Assembly: GCA_003194525.1 (NCBI GenBank)
Contig: NBIV01000272.1
Coordinates: forward strand, 27,496 to 91,495
Source of the DNA: Gracilariopsis chorda
Lineage: Eukaryota; Rhodophyta; Florideophyceae; Gracilariales; Gracilariaceae
DNA length: 64,000 bases
Direction: 5' to 3'
Each line of letters opens with the position of its first letter. The stretch's first letter is position 1. Below the pieces are notes generated by a model, which did no database searches, was not told where the DNA came from, and worked only from the letters and a program-made list of their open reading frames with translations. Positions 44,849-58,144 of this stretch are shown here, one piece after another. The translations under genes were made by a program, and so were the position numbers.

Positions 44849-47769
44849 TCAACGTTCCTCCTCGAGTTCCTGTCCAAGACCAAGCCGTTTGAGAATTGCA
44901 TTAACACTCATACGTCCCAATGGCTTGGTGAGTAAATCGGCATCATTCAGCTCACTTGGGACGTATTGAACACTAATCACATTGTCTCTTATGAGATCTC
45001 GGATAAAGTGAACCTTCACATCAATGTGCTTAGCACGACTAGAAGGACACCTTTCACCACCAGCCCACTCCAATGCGCACTGGTTGTCAGAGTGTAGAGG
45101 AACCAAAGGTTTCATGTCGAAGCCGCATTCCCGTAGCACACGAGCAACCCATACCACTTCCTGTGCAGCCAAAGTCAGAGCATAGTACTCCGCCTCGCCA
45201 GTTGATAGCGCAACTGACGCTTGTTTTCTACCACCAAACCAGCAGGTTGCTGACCCAAGTTTAACGATGTACCCGGACATCGACTTCCGACTCGTAGTAT
45301 CTCCAGCGTAGTCAGAGTCAACAAAACCATGCAGATCTAGCGATCCAGGCCTGTAGCATAGCCCATGCTGTCGCGTTCCACACAGGCACCTGAGCACACG
45401 CTTCACAGCTTTGTGACACCAAGCGGTAGGAGCACTCTGAAAACGAGCCAGGATGAGAACTGGTGCAAGTATATCCAACCTAGTACGTAGTGCGAAGTAC
45501 AGCAGAGACCCGATCATCTGCTGGTACAACTGCACATCCATTGGTGATTTGTCCTCCTCGATTGCTAGAGATGTGAAGAAGCACTCCACCATAGGGCTAG
45601 GTACTGGCTTAGCGTTCTGGAGACCAAATCGTCGAAGTATACTTTCAATATACAGCGACTGTCCCAGCTTGACACCAAGGAGTTGTCCGGCTGTACCTTC
45701 TATGACAGCTCCACGCCAAGGTACAGAGTGATTCGGTTCTCAATGCGGAGGTCATAGAGTGTTTTGAGCTCCTCCAACACCGTAATCCGTTGGTCCAGCG
45801 TTGACGTGAACACCAGAATGTCGTCCACATATACGAGTATTTAGGCATACATGCCATCTCCAACCTTTCGCTGGAATACGCACGGTGCGCTGGGTAGTTC
45901 CTCAAAACCCAACCTCTTCATGTCTGCTTTGAACTTGGTGTGCCATGCTAGATGAGCCTGTTTCAAACCGTACATAGCCTTGAGTAGCTTATAGCACTTT
46001 GTGGTCAGTCCGGGAACACCACGCGGCGACATCACACACACGTCTTCTTATAGCTCACCGTTGAGAAATGCAGTCTTAACATCTACTTGAGCCACATACA
46101 TCTGAAGACAAAGTGCGACGTACAGGAACATGCGGACCAGGCTAAATGGCACTACTGGCGCATATGTCTCCATGTAGTTCTGCCCGTAGGTCTGGTGATT
46201 GCCACCAGCCACAACCCTAGCCTTGAATCTATCAACCGATCCTTTGGCATCGCGCTTTACGTTTAAAATGACATGAGTAGAAAGAGGCTGAGAGGCAGGT
46301 TATTCATCCTCCTCCCAAGTGTTCTTCTCCTCCAGAGATGTCAGTTCTTCATCAATGGCACTCTTCCAAAGGCTCTGCTCAAGTGGTGTGGCAGACAGTG
46401 CTTCGCCCAGAGTAGGTTCATCACTGGTAGTAATATCCATTTGTGACGTTGCACTACCGGCCATGTACCACCACTTAGCTGGTGCACGTCGTGTACGGCG
46501 AGGATAGCGTGGTTCTGGTTCAGATTCCGGTAAGACATCAGTGTCCGAAGTATGTTGACTAGCACTTGGGGCATGCTCACCACAATTGACTGGGTCCATA
46601 TCGTCACCAGAAGTATGCTCGCTATCATCTGGATGATCGGTACCGCGTTCAATGCTCTGTGCGGTTGGTATGGGAGTGGATTCAATATGTTCCGTATCAC
46701 TCTCAATGTCGAATGGGGTGTCCACAGAAACCATACTACCACTCTCAGTATCGATTTCAGAGTGATCTGCGCAGTCATAAGTATTATCTGATGCACCTTC
46801 ATCACTCATAACATGTTCCAGGAATGGTGCCCCAGGGAACTTGGACTCGTCAAATGTCACATGCCGAGACTTTACAATGCGTGGAATCTCATCACTATCA
46901 TTGACTAAAACATCATACACACCATGCTCAAGAGTCTGCAAGTACACTCCCTCAAGTGCACGAGACTCGAACTTGGTATCCGGTTTCATCTTAAGCACGA
47001 ACGCAGCACACCCAAACACTTTGACATGCTTCAGGGATGGTTTTGAACCAGTCATCAAAAGGTAAGGGCTGCTTCCAGTTGCGGAGTGATAAACCCTATT
47101 GCGAACATGTATGACGTGCTTTAATGCGTATGGCCACAAGCACTCTGGGAGACTTGCCTGTATGAGCAAAGCTCGAGCAGCTTCCTCCATAGTGCGATTG
47201 ATGCGCTCGGCTATTGCATTGTGTTCCGGAGTATACGGAGGAGAGAAAGAAGTGTCTTGAAGATTGTTGGCAGGGTTCAGCTGCAACGCAATATACTCCT
47301 GGGCATTATCCGAGTGCACTTTCGCAATGGCCACTCCTCCAAGCTGTTGGAACTTGTGCTCAACTGCATCGAATACAACAGCAATTTCACTTTTATGGGT
47401 CATGAATCATAAGAGTGCATACCTTGAATGCTCGTCAAGGAAGGTAGAGGCATATTAAAACCTTTGTGGGAATGAAGGTACAAGGGGTCCTAGTATATCG
47501 GAGTGTACCACCTCACCTACGGCTGATGCTCGGTCGTATTTGCCAGGGAACGGAAGTTTATGCGCCTTACCAAGCATACACGGGCGGTATATCTCCTCCA
47601 TTCCCGACATCTTCGGCACCCCTTCAGCATGTTTGTAAACTGACTGGAGGTCGCGCGCATTGATGTGGGCAAGTCGCCGATGCCATAGATTAGCAATACC
47701 GGACTCCGATGTCTTCATGCAATGATCTCCACTAGTTGGTGACGAGGATGGGGTTGGGTTGGTACCTTG
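44849..47769 (-). pseudogene. Array pol copy A
   Basis: This copy holds integrase, RT and RNase H of the family-B-like polyprotein. It has extra stops compared with its sisters: at 47,455 (Gln codon to TAA), 46,300 (Ser to TAA), in the ELKE stretch near 46,050, and at 45,841 just before the YVDD box. It alone keeps the canonical RNase H STGEAEYYAL; the other copies read STGGAEYYDL. It shares the frameshift at the RT/RNase H border with all copies. Gag and protease are absent, and the frame abuts the LTR at 47,769. Confidence 0.88.
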
Positions 47770-49278
47770 TGTTGCAACGCACGCGGGTTATGAAAACAAA
47801 AGGGAAGAAACAACGGAAGGAAGAAGAAACAAGAAAATAGAACAAGGAAGGTTGTCATCCTTAGTCGACCAGTTTACTCGACAGCAGGCAAAGCCAATCT
47901 ACATATACCCTACCGCACACACTTCACCGTCGTCGCAGCAAGCGACGGCTGTGGTTGCACCATTACACTACACGTTATTCGTGTGTGCAGGTGTACACGA
48001 AAAGCGCGCACAATCTAGAGGGTCACAATTTCAAATAACTAAATCAATCAATGCGGCAAAACCATTGCCAGTCCCTTGATCTGGAACCAGCTCTAAAAAA
48101 TCAACAATTACCATCCTGGCACTCCAACCCCTCCGCGCAGCCCGCAAACGCACATTGTCCCAAATCACCCAATACAGCTCCCATTCGCATCTTCGGCATT
48201 GCATCACAACCGTCTACTGCGCGCGCACTTGGACCAACCACATTGCTCCACTTGTGCATATCCGCAATCCAGTACCATACACTCCATAACACTTGTACGG
48301 TATACAATGCATGTTGGCAGTAGTACCTGTGCTGTCACTGAAAACCAAATGTTCCGGGGAGCATGGGCTGTTTTAGAGGGTACCTCTGCAAAAGCGCATA
48401 TGCGCGTGTGCGCGAACCCAACGTGAAACTGTCTTCTGATTGGCTACTGCAAATGTACATATGCAACGTGGTGCGTACAAGTGGTATGGCATAACTGGAT
48501 CGGTTGGACACACCCACGTGTCCAGCTACTACAGTGGTCCCAGTGTACGTTGTGTGCAGGGGATACTGGTGAAGTGGTTGACAGCTGGTACAAGTGGTAC
48601 AGCAGTGGTTGGTACCATGGTAAGGTGCGCATGCACTGTCAACAGGTTTACACATGCACGGGTATATTGATGACGTGGTTGTTGTGTGCATTGCCACATG
48701 ATGACATGGCACTAACACCACAGGTTACGTGCCGACTTACCGTGACGTGTTGACTTACCGTGATGTGTTGGCATGTGCTGGCGTGTGTTGGAGTCGTGAA
48801 TTTGTGCCTTGTCATGGTCATGTGTATGCACGTAACTATTACGGAACGTTGGTGCGTTGGTGTGCGTTGATGTAATGAGGTTGTGCTGAGCTGGCTATGT
48901 CATGTTAGATGATGATTGGTAGTATTGACTGTCCCTGCTTAGTGGTTTAGGTTTTACTTGTAGTTGATGTTCCCGCGCAATTCAAGTTTAGAGTGGTATA
49001 TAAGATGTGTCTGAAGGACCTCCAAGTAAATCCAAGCTAGAGCTGGCGAACTTCCCTTCCATCCCCTCAACTTCCTTTCAACTTTCAACAATGCATATAG
49101 CATTTTGCAGTAGCCAATCACATTGCCATTTCACGTTGGGTTTGAGCAGAGGCGCATATGCGCTTTTGGAGCGAAGGGCTCCAAAAGTGCCCATCGTCCC
49201 CTGAAGGTTTGATTTTGGACCAAGCTGACACCTTCTGTGGGGGTTGGCGAGGCACTCGACCACTTGTAGAGTTCAACA
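47770..49278 (-). repeat. Array LTR 1 with nested solo LTR
   Basis: This is a 725-base B-type LTR interrupted after base 542 (plus direction) by the solo LTR 48,312-49,090. The LTR resumes at 49,091 with ATGCATATAGC. Confidence 0.9.
48312..49090 (+). repeat. Solo family-A-type LTR (779 bp) with ATGCA target duplication
   Basis: It runs TGTTGGCAGTAG to TTTCAACA. The 5-base ATGCA occurs at 48,307-48,311 and again at 49,091-49,095, and only once in LTR 0. Five-base duplications are normal for copia integrases. TATATAAG at 48,997-49,004 could start transcription on the plus strand, antisense to the neighbouring pol. Confidence 0.92.
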
Positions 49279-49280
49279 CT

Positions 49281-52201
49281 TCAACGTTCCTCCTCGAGTT
49301 CCTGTCCAAGACCAAGCCGTTTGAGAATTGCATTAACACTCATACGTCCCAATGGCTTGGTGAGTAAATCGGCATCATTCAGCTCACTTGGGACGTATTG
49401 AACACTAATCACATTGTCTCTTATGAGATCTCGGATAAAGTGAACCTTCACATCAATGTGCTTAGCACGACTAGAAGGACACCTTTCACCACCAGCCCAC
49501 TCCAATGCGCACTGGTTGTCAGAGTGTAGAGGAACCAAAGGTTTCATGTCGAAGCCGCATTCCCGTAGCACACGAGCAACCCATACCACTTCCTGTGCAG
49601 CCAAAGTCAGATCATAGTACTCCGCCCCGCCAGTTGATAGCGCAACTGACGCTTGTTTTCTACCACCATACCAGCAGGTTGCTGACCCAAGTTTAACGAT
49701 ATACCCGGACATCGACTTCTGACTCGTAGTATCTCCAGCGTAGTCAGAGTCAACAAAACCATGCAGATCTAGCGATCCAGGCCTGTAGCATAGCCCATGC
49801 TGTCGCGTTCCACACAGGCACCTGAGCACACGCTTCACAGCTTTGTGACACCAAGCGGTAGGAGCACTCTGAAAACGAGCCAGGATGAGAACTGGTGCAA
49901 GTATATCCAACATAGTACGTAGTGCGAAGTACAGCAGAGACCCGATCATCTGCTGGTACAACTGCACATCCATTGGTGATTTGTCCTCCTCGATTGCTAG
50001 AGATGTGAAGAAGCACTCCACCATAGGGCTAGGTACTGGCTTAGCGTTCTGGAGACCAAATCGTCGAAGTATACTTTCATTATACAGCGACTGTCCCAGC
50101 TTGACACCAAGGAGTTGTCCGGCTGTACCTTCTATGACAGCTCCACGCCAAGGTACAGAGTGATTCGGTTCTCAATGCGGAGGTCATAGAGTGTTTTGAG
50201 CTCCTCCAACACCGTACTCCGTTGGTCCAGCGTTGGCGTGAACACCAGAATGTCGTCCACATATACGAGTATTTAGGCATACATGCCATCTCCAACCTTT
50301 CGCTGGAATACGCACGGTGCGCTGGGTAGTTCCTCAAAACCCAACCTCTTCATGTCTGCTTTGAACTTGGTGTGCCATGCTAGATGAGCCTGTTTCAAAC
50401 CGTACATAGCCTTGAGTAGCTTATAGCTCTTTGTGGTCAGACCGGGAACACCACGCGACGACATCACACACACGTCTTCTTTAAGCTCACCGTTGAGAAA
50501 TGCAGTCTTAACATCTACTTGAGCCACATACATCTGAAGACAAAGTGCGACGTACAGGAACATGCGGACCAGGCTAAATGGCACTACTGGCGCATATGTC
50601 TCCATGTAGTTCTGCCCGTATGTCTGGTGATTGCCACCAGCCACAACCCTAGCCTTGAATCTATCAACCGATCCTTTGGCATCGCGCTTTACGTTTAAAA
50701 TGACATGAGTAGGAAGAGGCTGAGAGGCAGGTGATTCATCCTCCTCCCAAGTGTTCTTCTCCTCCAGAGATGTCAGTTCTTCATCAATGGCACTCTTCCA
50801 AAGGCTCTGCTCAAGTGGTGTGGCAGACAGTGCTTCGCCCAGAGTAGGTTCATCACTGGTAGTAATATCCATTTGTGACGTTGCACTACCGGCCATGTAC
50901 CACCACTTAGCTGGTGCACGTCGTGTACGGCGAGGATAGCGTGGTTCTGGTTCAGATTCCGGTAAGACATCAGTGTCCGAAGTATGTTGACTAGCACTTG
51001 GGGCATGCTCACCACAATTTTCTGGGTCTGAATCGTCACCGGAAGTATGCTCGCTATCATCTGGATGATCGGTACCGCTTTCAATGCTCTGTGCGGTTGG
51101 TATAGGAGTGGATTCAATATGTTCCGTATCACTCTCAATGTCGAATGGGGTGTCCACAGAAACCATACTACCACTCTCAGTATCGATTTCAGAGTGATCT
51201 GCGCAGTCATAAGTATTATCTGATGCACTTTCATCACTCATAACATGTTCCAGAAATGGTGCCCCAGGGAACCTGGACTCGTCAAATGTCACATGCCGAG
51301 ACTTTACAATGCGTGGAATCTCATCACTATCATTGACTAAAACATCATACACACCATGCTCAAGAGTCTGCAAGTACACTCCCTCAAGTGCACGAGACTC
51401 GAACTTGGTATCCGGTTTCATCTTAAGCACGAACGCAGCACACCCAAACACTTTGACATGCTTCAGGGATGGTTTTGAACCAGTCATCAAAAGGTAAGGG
51501 CTGCTTCCAGTTGCGGAGTGATAAACCCTATTGCGAAAATGTATGACGTGCTTTAATGCGTATGGCCACAAGCACTCTGGGAGACTTGCCTGTATGAGCA
51601 AAGCTCGAGCAGCTTCCTCCATAGTGCGATTGATGCGCTCGGCTATTGCATTGTGTTCCGGAGTATACGGAGGAGAGAAAGAAGTGTCTTGAAGATTGTT
51701 GGCAGGGTTCAGCTGCAACGCAATATACTCCTGGGCATTATCCGAGTGCACTTTCGCAATGGCCACTCCTCCAAGCTGTTGGAACTTGTGCTCAACTGCA
51801 TCGAATACAACAGCAATTTCACTTTTATGGGTCATGAAGCATAAGAGTGCATACCTTGAATGCTCGTCAAGGAAGGTAGAGGCATATTGAAACCTTTGTG
51901 GGAATGAAGGTACAAGGGGTCCTAGTATATCGGAGTGTACCACCTCACCTACGGCTGATGCTCGGTCGTATTTGCCAGGGAACGGAAGTTTATGCGCCTT
52001 ACCAAGCATACACAGGCGGTATATCTCCTCCATTCCCGACATCTTCGGCACCCCTTCAGCATGTTTGTAAACTGACTGGAGGTCGCGCGCATTGATGTGG
52101 GCAAGTCGCCGATGCCATAGATTAGCAATACCGGACTCCGATGTCTTCATGCAATGATCTCCACTAGTTGGTGACGAGGATGGGGTTGGGTTGGTACCTT
52201 G
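49281..52201 (-). pseudogene. Array pol copy B
   Basis: One frame runs from 52,150 (MKTSESGIANLWHRRLAHIN) to a stop at 50,273, just before YVDD, a stop shared with copy A only. It carries integrase residues Asp (VHSDILGP), Asp (VHSDNAQEY) and Glu (NAIAERINRT). RNase H follows in another frame (50,024-49,281). It shares HVIHFRNR with copy C, where A and D read HVIHVRNR. Confidence 0.88.
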
Positions 52202-53710
52202 TGTTGCAACGCACGCGGGTTATGAAAACAAAAGGGAAGAAACAACGGAAGGAAGAAGAAACAAGAAAATAGAACAAGGAAGGTTGTCATCCTTAGTCGA
52301 CCAGTTTACTCGACAGCAGGCAAAGCCAATCTACATATACCCTACCGCACACACTTCACCGTCGTCGCAGCAAGCGACGGCTGTGGTTGCACCATTACAC
52401 TACACGTTATTCGTGTGTGCAGGTGTACACGAAAAGCGCGCACAATCTAGAGGGTCACAATTTCAAATAACTAAATCAATCAATGCGGCAAAACCATTGC
52501 CAGTCCCTTGATCTGGAACCAGCTCTAAAAAATCAACAATTACCATCCTGGCACTCCAACCCCTCCGCGCAGCCCGCAAACGCACATTGTCCCAAATCAC
52601 CCAATACAGCTCCCATTCGCATCTTCGGCATTGCATCACAACCGTCTACTGCGCGCGCACTTGGACCAACCACATTGCTCCACTTGTGCATATCCGCAAT
52701 CCAGTACCATACACTCCATAACACTTGTACGGTATACAATGCATGTTGGCAGTAGTACCTGTGCTGTCACTGAAAACCAAATGTTCCGGGGAGCATGGGC
52801 TGTTTTAGAGGGTACCTCTGCAAAAGCGCATATGCGCGTGTGCGCGAACCCAACGTGAAACTGGCTTCTGATTGGCTACTGCAAATGTACATATGCAACG
52901 TGGTGCGTACAAGTGGTATGGCATAACTGGATCGGTTGGACACACCCACGTGTCCAGCTACTACAGTGGTCCCAGTGTACGTTGTGTGCAGGGGATACTG
53001 GTGAAGTGGTTGACAGCTGGTACAAGTGGTACAGCAGTGGTTGGTACCATGGTAAGGTGCGCATGCACTGTCAACAGGTTTACACATGCACGGGTATATT
53101 GATGACGTGGGTGTTGTGTGCATTGCCACATGATGACATGGCACTAACACCACAGGTTACGTGCCGACTTACCGTGACGTGTTGACTTACCGTGATGTGT
53201 TGGCATGTGCTGGCGTGTGTTGGAGTCGTGAATTTGTGCCTTGTCATGGTCATGTGTATGCACGTAACTATTACGGAACGTTGGTGCGTTGGTGTGCGTT
53301 GATGTAATGAGGTTGTGCTGAGCTGGCTATGTCATGTTAGATGATGATTGGTAGTATTGACTGTCCCTGCTTAGTGGTTTAGGTTTTACTTGTAGTTGAT
53401 GTTCCCGCGCAATTCAAGTTTAGAGTGGTATATAAGATGTGTCTGAAGGACCTCCAAGTAAATCCAAGCTAGAGCTGGCGAACTTCCCTTCCATCCCCTC
53501 AACTTCCTTTCAACTTTCAACAATGCATATAGCATTTTGCAGTAGCCAATCACATTGCCATTTCACGTTGGGTTTGAGCAGAGGCGCATATGCGCTTTTG
53601 GAGCGAGGGGCTCCAAAAGTGCCCATCGTCCCCTGAAGGTTTGATTTTGGACCAAGCTGACACCTTCTGTGGGGGTTGGCGAGGCACTCGACCACTTGTA
53701 GAGTTCAACA
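52202..53710 (-). repeat. Array LTR 2 with nested solo LTR (52,744-53,522)
   Basis: It has the same structure as LTR 1, 4,432 bases on, with ATGCA on both sides of the nested LTR. Confidence 0.9.
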
Positions 53711-53712
53711 CT

Positions 53713-56633
53713 TCAACGTTCCTCCTCGAGTTCCTGTCCAAGACCAAGCCGTTTGAGAATTACATTAACACTCATACGTCCCAATGGCTTGGTGAGTAAA
53801 TCGGCATCATTCAGCTCACTTGGGACGTATTGAACACTAATCACATTGTCTCTTATGAGATCTCGGATAAAGTGAACCTTTACATCAATGTGCTTAGCAC
53901 GACTAGAAGGACACCTTTCACCACCAGCCCACTCCAATGCGCACTGGTTGTCAGAGTGTAGAGGAACCAAAGGTTTCATGTCGAAGCCGCATTCCCGTAG
54001 CACACGAGCAACCCATACCACTTCCTGTGCAGCCAAAGTCAGATCATAGTACTCCGCCCCGCCAGTTGATAGCGCAACTGACGCTTGTTTTCTACCACCA
54101 TACCAGCAGGTTGCTGACCCAAGTTTAACGATATACCCGGACATCGACTTCTGACTCGTAGTATCTCCAGCGTAGTCAGAGTCAACAAAACCATGCAGAT
54201 CTAGCGATCCAGGCCTGTAGCATAGCCCATGCTGTCGCGTTCCACACAGGCACCTGAGCACACGCTTCACAGCTTTGTGACACCAAGCGGTAGGAGCACT
54301 CTGAAAACGAGCCAGGATGAGAACTGGTGCAAGTATATCCAACCTAGTACGTAGTGCGAAGTACAGCAGAGACCCGATCATCTGCTGGTACAACTGCACA
54401 TCCATTGGTGATTTGTCCTCCTCGATTGCTAGAGATGTGAAGAAGCACTCCACCATAGGGCTAGGTACTGGCTTAGCGTTCTGGAGACCAAATCGTCGAA
54501 GTATACTTTCAATATACAGCGACTGTCCCAGCTTGACACCAAGGAGTTGTCCGGCTGTACCTTCTATGACAGCTCCACGCCAAGGTACAGAGTGATTCGG
54601 TTCTCAATGCGGAGGTCATAGAGTGTTTTGAGCTCCTCCAACACCGTACTCCGTTGGTCCAGCGTTGGCGTGAACACCAGAATGTCGTCCACATATACGA
54701 GTATGTAGGCATACATGCCATCTCCAACCTTTCGCTGGAATACGCACGGTGCGCTGGGTAGTTCCTCAAAACCCAACCTCTTCATGTCTGCTTTGAACTT
54801 GGTGTGCCATGCTAGATGAGCCTGTTTCAAACCGTACATAGCCTTGAGTAGCTTATAGCTCTTTGTGGTCAGACCGGGAACACCACGCGGCGACATCACA
54901 CACTCGTCTTCTTTAAGCTCACCGTTGAGAAATGCAGTCTTAACATCTACTTGAGCCACATACATCTGAAGACAAAGTGCGACGTACAGGAACATGCGGA
55001 CCAGGCTAAATGGCACTACTGGCGCATATGTCTCCATGTAGTTCTGCCCGTATGTCTGGTGATTGCCACCAGCCACAACCCTAGCCTTGAATCTATCAAC
55101 CGATCCTTTGGCATCGCGCTTTACGTTTAAAATGACATGAGTAGGAAGAGGCTGAGAGGCAGGTGATTCATCCTCCTCCCAAGTGTTCTTCTCCTCCAGA
55201 GATGTCAGTTCTTCATCAATGGCACTCTTCCAAAGGCTCTGCTCAAGTGGTGTGGCAGACAGTGCTTCGCCCAGAGTAGGTTCATCACTGGTAGTAATAT
55301 CCATTTGTGACGTTGCACTACCGGCCATGTACCACCACTTAGCTGGTGCACGTCGTGTACGGCGAGGATAGCGTGGTTCTGGTTCAGATTCCGGTAAGAC
55401 ATCAGTGTCCGAAGTATGTTGACTAGCACTTGGGGCATGCTCACCACAATTTTCTGGGTCTGAATCGTCACCAGAAGTATGCTCGCTATCATCTGGATGA
55501 TCGGTACCGCTTTCAATGCTCTGTGCGGTTGGTATAGGAGTGGATTCAATATGTTCCGTATCACTCTCAATGTCGAATGGGGTGTCCACAGAAACCATAC
55601 TACCACTCTCAGTATCGATTTCAGAGTGATCTGCGCAGTCATAAGTATTATCTGATGCACTTTCATCACTCATAACATGTTCCAGAAATGGTGCCCCAGG
55701 GAACTTGGACTCGTCAAATGTCACATGCCGAGACTTTACAATGCGTGGAATCTCATCACTATCATTGACTAAAACATCATACACACCATGCTCAAGAGTC
55801 TGCAAGTACACTCCCTCAAGTGCACGAGACTCGAACTTGGTATCCGGTTTCATCTTAAGCACGAACGCAGCACACCCAAACACTTTGACATGCTTCAGGG
55901 ATGGTTTTGAACCAGTCATCAAAAGGTAAGGGCTGCTTCCAGTTGCGGAGTGATAAACCCTATTGCGAAAATGTATGACGTGCTTTAATGCGTATGGCCA
56001 CAAGCACTCTGGGAGACTTGCCTGTATGAGCAAAGCTCGAGCAGCTTCCTCCATAGTGCGATTGATGCGCTCGGCTATTGCATTGTGTTCCGGAGTATAC
56101 GGAGGAGAGAAAGAAGTGTCTTGAAGATTGTTGGCAGGGTTCAGCTGCAACGCAATATACTCCTGGGCATTATCCGAGTGCACTTTCGCAATGGCCACTC
56201 CTCCAAGCTGTTGGAACTTGTGCTCAACTGCATCGAATACAACAGCAATTTCACTTTTATGGGTCATGAAGCATAAGAGTGCATACCTTGAATGCTCGTC
56301 AAGGAAGGTAGAGGCATATTGAAACCTTTGTGGGAATGAAGGTACAAGGGGTCCTAGTATATCGGAGTGTACCACCTCACCTACGGCTGATGCTCGGTCG
56401 TATTTGCCAGGGAACGGAAGTTTATGCGCCTTACCAAGCATACACGGGCGGTATATCTCCTCCATTCCCGACATCTTCGGCACCCCTTCAGCATGTTTGT
56501 AAACTGACTGGAGGTCGCGCGCATTGATGTGGGCAAGTCGCCGATGCCATAGATTAGCAATACCGGACTCCGATGTCTTCATGCAATGATCTCCACTAGT
56601 TGGTGACGAGGATGGGGTTGGGTTGGTACCTTG
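53713..56633 (-). pseudogene. Array pol copy C (best preserved)
   Basis: A 672-codon frame (56,582-54,564) spans the pre-integrase region (LWHRRLAHINARD, residues 11-23, but with only one clear Cys, in PCMLGKAHK), the integrase core with Asp74, Asp137 and Glu171, an acidic Ser/Thr-rich linker, PRYPRRTRRAPAKWW, and RT with VDVKTAFLNGELKED and ILVYVDDILVF. It stops at VELS by a one-base deletion. RNase H continues in the next frame (54,456-53,713) with DSDYAGDTTSQKSMSGY and a catalytic-site Gly in STGGAEYYDL. No gag or protease is present. Even this copy cannot be autonomous. Confidence 0.9.
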
Positions 56634-58142
56634 TGTTGCAACGCACGCGGGTTATGAAAACAAAAGGGAAGAAACAACGGAAGGAAGAAGAAACAAGAAA
56701 ATAGAACAAGGAAGGTTGTCATCCTTAGTCGACCAGTTTACTCGACAGCAGGCAAAGCCAATCTACATATACCCTACCGCACACACTTCACCGTCGTCGC
56801 AGCAAGCGACGGCTGTGGTTGCACCATTACACTACACGTTATTCGTGTGTGCAGGTGTACACGAAAAGCGCGCACAATCTAGAGGGTCACAATTTCAAAT
56901 AACTAAATCAATCAATGCGGCAAAACCATTGCCAGTCCCTTGATCTGGAACCAGCTCTAAAAAATCAACAATTACCATCCTGGCACTCCAACCCCTCCGC
57001 GCAGCCCGCAAACGCACATTGTCCCAAATCACCCAATACAGCTCCCATTCGCATCTTCGGCATTGCATCACAACCGTCTACTGCGCGCGCACTTGGACCA
57101 ACCACATTGCTCCACTTGTGCATATCCGCAATCCAGTACCATACACTCCATAACACTTGTACGGTATACAATGCATGTTGGCAGTAGTACCTGTGCTGTC
57201 ACTGAAAACCAAATGTTCCGGGGAGCATGGGCTGTTTTAGAGGGTACCTCTGCAAAAGCGCATATGCGCGTGTGCGCGAACCCAACGTGAAACTGGCTTC
57301 TGATTGGCTACTGCAAATGTACATATGCAACGTGGTGCGTACAAGTGGTATGGCATAACTGGATCGGTTGGACACACCCACGTGTCCAGCTACTACAGTG
57401 GTCCCAGTGTACGTTGTGTGCAGGGGATACTGGTGAAGTGGTTGACAGCTGGTACAAGTGGTACAGCAGTGGTTGGTACCATGGTAAGGTGCGCATGCAC
57501 TGTCAACAGGTTTACACATGCACGGGTATATTGATGACGTGGTTGTTGTGTGCATTGCCACATGATGACATGGCACTAACACCACAGGTTACGTGCCGAC
57601 TTACCGTGACGTGTTGACTTACCGTGATGTGTTGGCATGTGCTGGCGTGTGTTGGAGTCGTGAATTTGTGCCTTGTCATGGTCATGTGTATGCACGTAAC
57701 TATTACGGAACGTTGGTGCGTTGGTGTGCGTTGATGTAATGAGGTTGTGCTGAGCTGGCTATGTCATGTTAGATGATGATTGGTAGTATTGACTGTCCCT
57801 GCTTAGTGGTTTAGGTTTTACTTGTAGTTGATGTTCCCGCGCAATTCAAGTTTAGAGTGGTATATAAGATGTGTCTGAAGGACCTCCAAGTAAATCCAAG
57901 CTAGAGCTGGCGAACTTCCCTTCCATCCCCTCAACTTCCTTTCAACTTTCAACAATGCATATAGCATTTTGCAGTAGCCAATCACATTGCCATTTCACGT
58001 TGGGTTTGAGCAGAGGCGCATATGCGCTTTTGGAGCGAGGGGCTCCAAAAGTGCCCATCGTCCCCTGAAGGTTTGATTTTGGACCAAGCTGACACCTTCT
58101 GTGGGGGTTGGCGAGGCACTCGACCACTTGTAGAGTTCAACA
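56634..58142 (-). repeat. Array LTR 3 with nested solo LTR (57,176-57,954)
   Basis: It has the same structure as LTRs 1 and 2, at the same spacing, with the ATGCA duplication. Confidence 0.9.
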
Positions 58143-58144
58143 CT

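Noticed and set aside
52767..53153. Cys/Thr-rich 128-codon frames repeated in every array unit (also 48,335; 57,199; 61,631)
   Set aside because: They lie antisense within the nested LTR and are composed of its CA/TG-rich sequence. They recur only because the unit recurs.
55205..55669. 154-codon minus-strand frame in each array unit
   Set aside because: It overlaps the pol linker in another frame and shows no domain, so it is a shadow of pol.
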